Shown here piece after piece: positions 62,777 to 64,000 of a DNA stretch of 64,000 nucleotides; positions within the stretch are counted from its first letter, which is position 1; each line of letters begins with the position of its first letter. The position numbers and the translations under genes were made by a program. The DNA is from RYN-230 sp963768945 (lineage in GTDB: Bacteria; Actinomycetota; Actinomycetes; Streptosporangiales; Streptosporangiaceae). Where the stretch lies: assembly GCA_963768945.1 (NCBI GenBank), contig CAVYJW010000003.1, forward strand, positions 2,613,191 to 2,677,190, in the 5' to 3' direction. The notes under the pieces were generated by a model. It made no database searches and was not told where the DNA came from. It saw nothing but the letters and a program-made list of their open reading frames with translations.

Positions 62777-63667
62777 GAGGTCCTAACAAAGTGAAAGGTT
62801 GGTGAGTCGGCGCCAGCAGATGATGGCGCAGGCGAGGCTGAGGAAGGCCTCGTGGATGTCGTCGCGGATCTCCCAGCGGATGCGCAGCCGGCGGAACCAG
62901 TGCATCAGCGCGATCGACTGCTCGACCACCCAGCGGTGCATGCCTAGGCCCGAGCCGTGCTCTGTGCCGCGCCGGGCGATCACCGGGGTGATGCCCTTGT
63001 CCCGGACCTGCCGGCGGTACTTGTCGTGGTCATAGCCCCGGTCGGCGTAGACCGCATCCGGGCGCTGCCGGGGTCGTCCGCGCCGGCCGCGGACCGGCGG
63101 GATGGCCTGGATCAGGGGCATGAGCTGGGTGACGTCGTTGCGGTTGCCGCCGGTCAGCGAACCGCCAGCGGGATCCCGTGCGCCTCGGTGATCACGTGGT
63201 GCTTCGAGCCCGGCTTGGCGCGATCGACCGGGCTCGGGCCGGTTTTGGGCCGCCTTTCATCGCCCGCACGTGCGAGCTGTCAATCACCGCCCTGGACCAG
63301 TCCAGCGCCCCGGCGGCATTCAGCTCCGCCAGCAGCGCCTCGTGCAGCCGCTGCCAGACCCCGGCCTCGTGCCAGTCCCGCAGCCGCCGCCAGCAGGTCA
63401 TCCCGGACCCGAACCCCAGCTCCTGCGGCAAGAACTCCCACGGGATCCCCGTGTACAGCACGAACAAGATCCCGCACAGCACCTTGCGGTCATCCAGCCG
63501 CCTGCGGCCAGGATGATCAGCCCGCCGCGGGACCACGGGCAGCAGCGGCTCGATCCGGGCCCACAGCTCGTCCGAGACGATCCACGGTGGCTGCTGCCCC
63601 TTCCTCACGGCCAGGCTCAACCATCACATGAACACCGCTATTCCCACACGTCATTCTGTTAGGGGTC
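62777..63667 (-). mobile_element. IS5-family insertion sequence
   Basis: 891 bases flanked by TTA at 62774-62776 and 63668-63670, the three-base target duplication of IS5/IS427-type elements. The ends are imperfect inverted repeats: GAGGTCCTAACA at the left and TGTTAGGGGTC at the right. It carries one transposase in two frames. It splits a sigma-factor-like gene. Confidence 0.8.
62783..63620 (-). pseudogene. IS5-family transposase, frameshifted
   Basis: The N-terminal part (from 63620) reads WIVSDELWARIEPLLPVVP, LYTGIPWEFLPQELGFG and DWSRAVIDSSHVRAMKGG (first DDE Asp). The C-terminal part reads DAVYADRGYDHDKYRRQV (second Asp) and IARRGTEHGSGLGMHRWVVE (catalytic Glu region). Between them are two minus-one steps: one at an A4 run (near 63243), a plausible programmed site for this family, and one at GCGGTTCGCTGA (near 63165), where a base is lost. 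Thus the copy is probably inactive. Confidence 0.78.
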
Positions 63668-64000
63668 TTAACGGTTCCCTCAGAATATTCAGCCACGCTG
63701 CGATCTCTTGCACGGCGTAGCCGAGGATCGTATGAAGGACCAGGCACTCAAGCTCATCCGGGGCCGGGCCCTCATGGCCTGCTCCTACCTGGGAGCTGCC
63801 TGCCAGGTGGCCCGTTGCCCATCGCCACGAGCTGGAAGAGTCGTTGCGAGTTCTTGCTCGCCTTGAGCTGGGCGAAGACCCGAGCGACACATCCCCGCGG
63901 GAGCCTGGACGTGATCACGGTCCGTTAACTTTCCCGGCCGTAGCTTCCGCGCCTCGCGGGTCTGTCTCGCTTAAGATCCACAGTCCTCCTTACGGCACTC

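Larger units (their letters stand above)
62698..63890 (-). pseudogene. Sigma-factor region 4-like gene interrupted by IS5
   Basis: Left of the IS (62698-62776) the end reads KAVVQGARQSLREILSDQP and further. Right of it (from 63668) the frame gives AEYSEGTVK, and the adjacent frame gives ELECLVLHTILGYAVQEIAA and WLNI. Joining these across one copy of the TTA target gives LECLVL...ILGYAVQEIAAWLNI-SEGTVKAVVQGARQSLREIL, the usual pattern of sigma-70 region 4 with its helix-turn-helix. One T lost near 63684 accounts for the frame change. The N-terminal part lies at or beyond the window edge. The family call rests on pattern only. Confidence 0.5.

Noticed and set aside
63733..63840. Short plus-strand frame near the right edge (starts MKDQALKLIRG)
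   Set aside because: It lies opposite the sigma-like reading, which explains more of the sequence on both sides of the IS.
21581..64000. A second copy of the tRNA-Pro 3' end as the far attachment site
   Set aside because: I looked for the T-arm and acceptor sequence and did not see it again in the window. The far end is either beyond 64 kb or lost.

Overview
The window is high-GC DNA from an actinomycete (phylum Actinomycetota). The signs are GC-rich third codon positions, many GTG starts, ATGA/GTGA stop-start overlaps, and families typical of that phylum: DrrAB-type ABC exporters, multi-ACAD/SDR operons, GtrA, SCO6880-type transfer proteins, DUF4913, DUF6668 and CU044_2847. The genus cannot be fixed from the sequence.

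Left part, about 1-20.6 kb, is ordinary chromosome. A family 5 solute-binding lipoprotein is followed by a GH3 glycosidase. A six-gene minus-strand operon of three acyl-CoA dehydrogenases, two SDRs and a VOC protein looks like beta-oxidation of a CoA-activated substrate. Next come a DUF2079 membrane protein, a three-gene ABC-2 exporter, GtrA, a GT51 transglycosylase, a secreted beta-helix protein, a second VOC protein and a secreted G1 (glutamic) peptidase. These genes are intact apart from one ACAD C-terminus.

Middle part, 21.1-37 kb, starts at a tRNA-Pro(GGG) gene beside the wreck of a tyrosine integrase. It then becomes a defence island: a PD-(D/E)XK-like nuclease of no family I recognise, a Shedu-type nuclease carrying a PcrA/UvrD-like C-terminal Tudor domain, a qatABCD operon with a frameshifted qatB, a 1602-residue single-chain restriction-helicase-methyltransferase (ISP-like), and an OLD-family ATPase-TOPRIM nuclease.

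Right part, 37.7-55.9 kb, is a conjugative element of the classical T4SS kind (relaxase, MobC, VirB4-, VirB6- and VirD4-like proteins) rather than the usual actinomycete TraB/FtsK kind. An oriT-like inverted repeat precedes mobC. Most large transfer genes carry frameshifts, nearly all of the one-extra-base type. An XRE/TPR regulator and a 2'-5' RNA ligase-like protein close the element.

Far right, 56-64 kb, has a decayed IS3 element, then a translationally coupled pair: a CU044_2847/Trypco1-like protein and a 1381-residue trypsin-STAND NTPase-WD40 protein. The WD40 blades are almost identical to one another. This pair is the most attractive candidate for a little-described conflict system. 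Last comes an IS5-family element with a TTA target duplication, inserted into what reads as a sigma-factor region 4 gene.

The layout fits repeated acquisition of defence and transfer modules at a tRNA-Pro hotspot. Frameshift positions were inferred by eye from where the open frame changes and should be treated as approximate.
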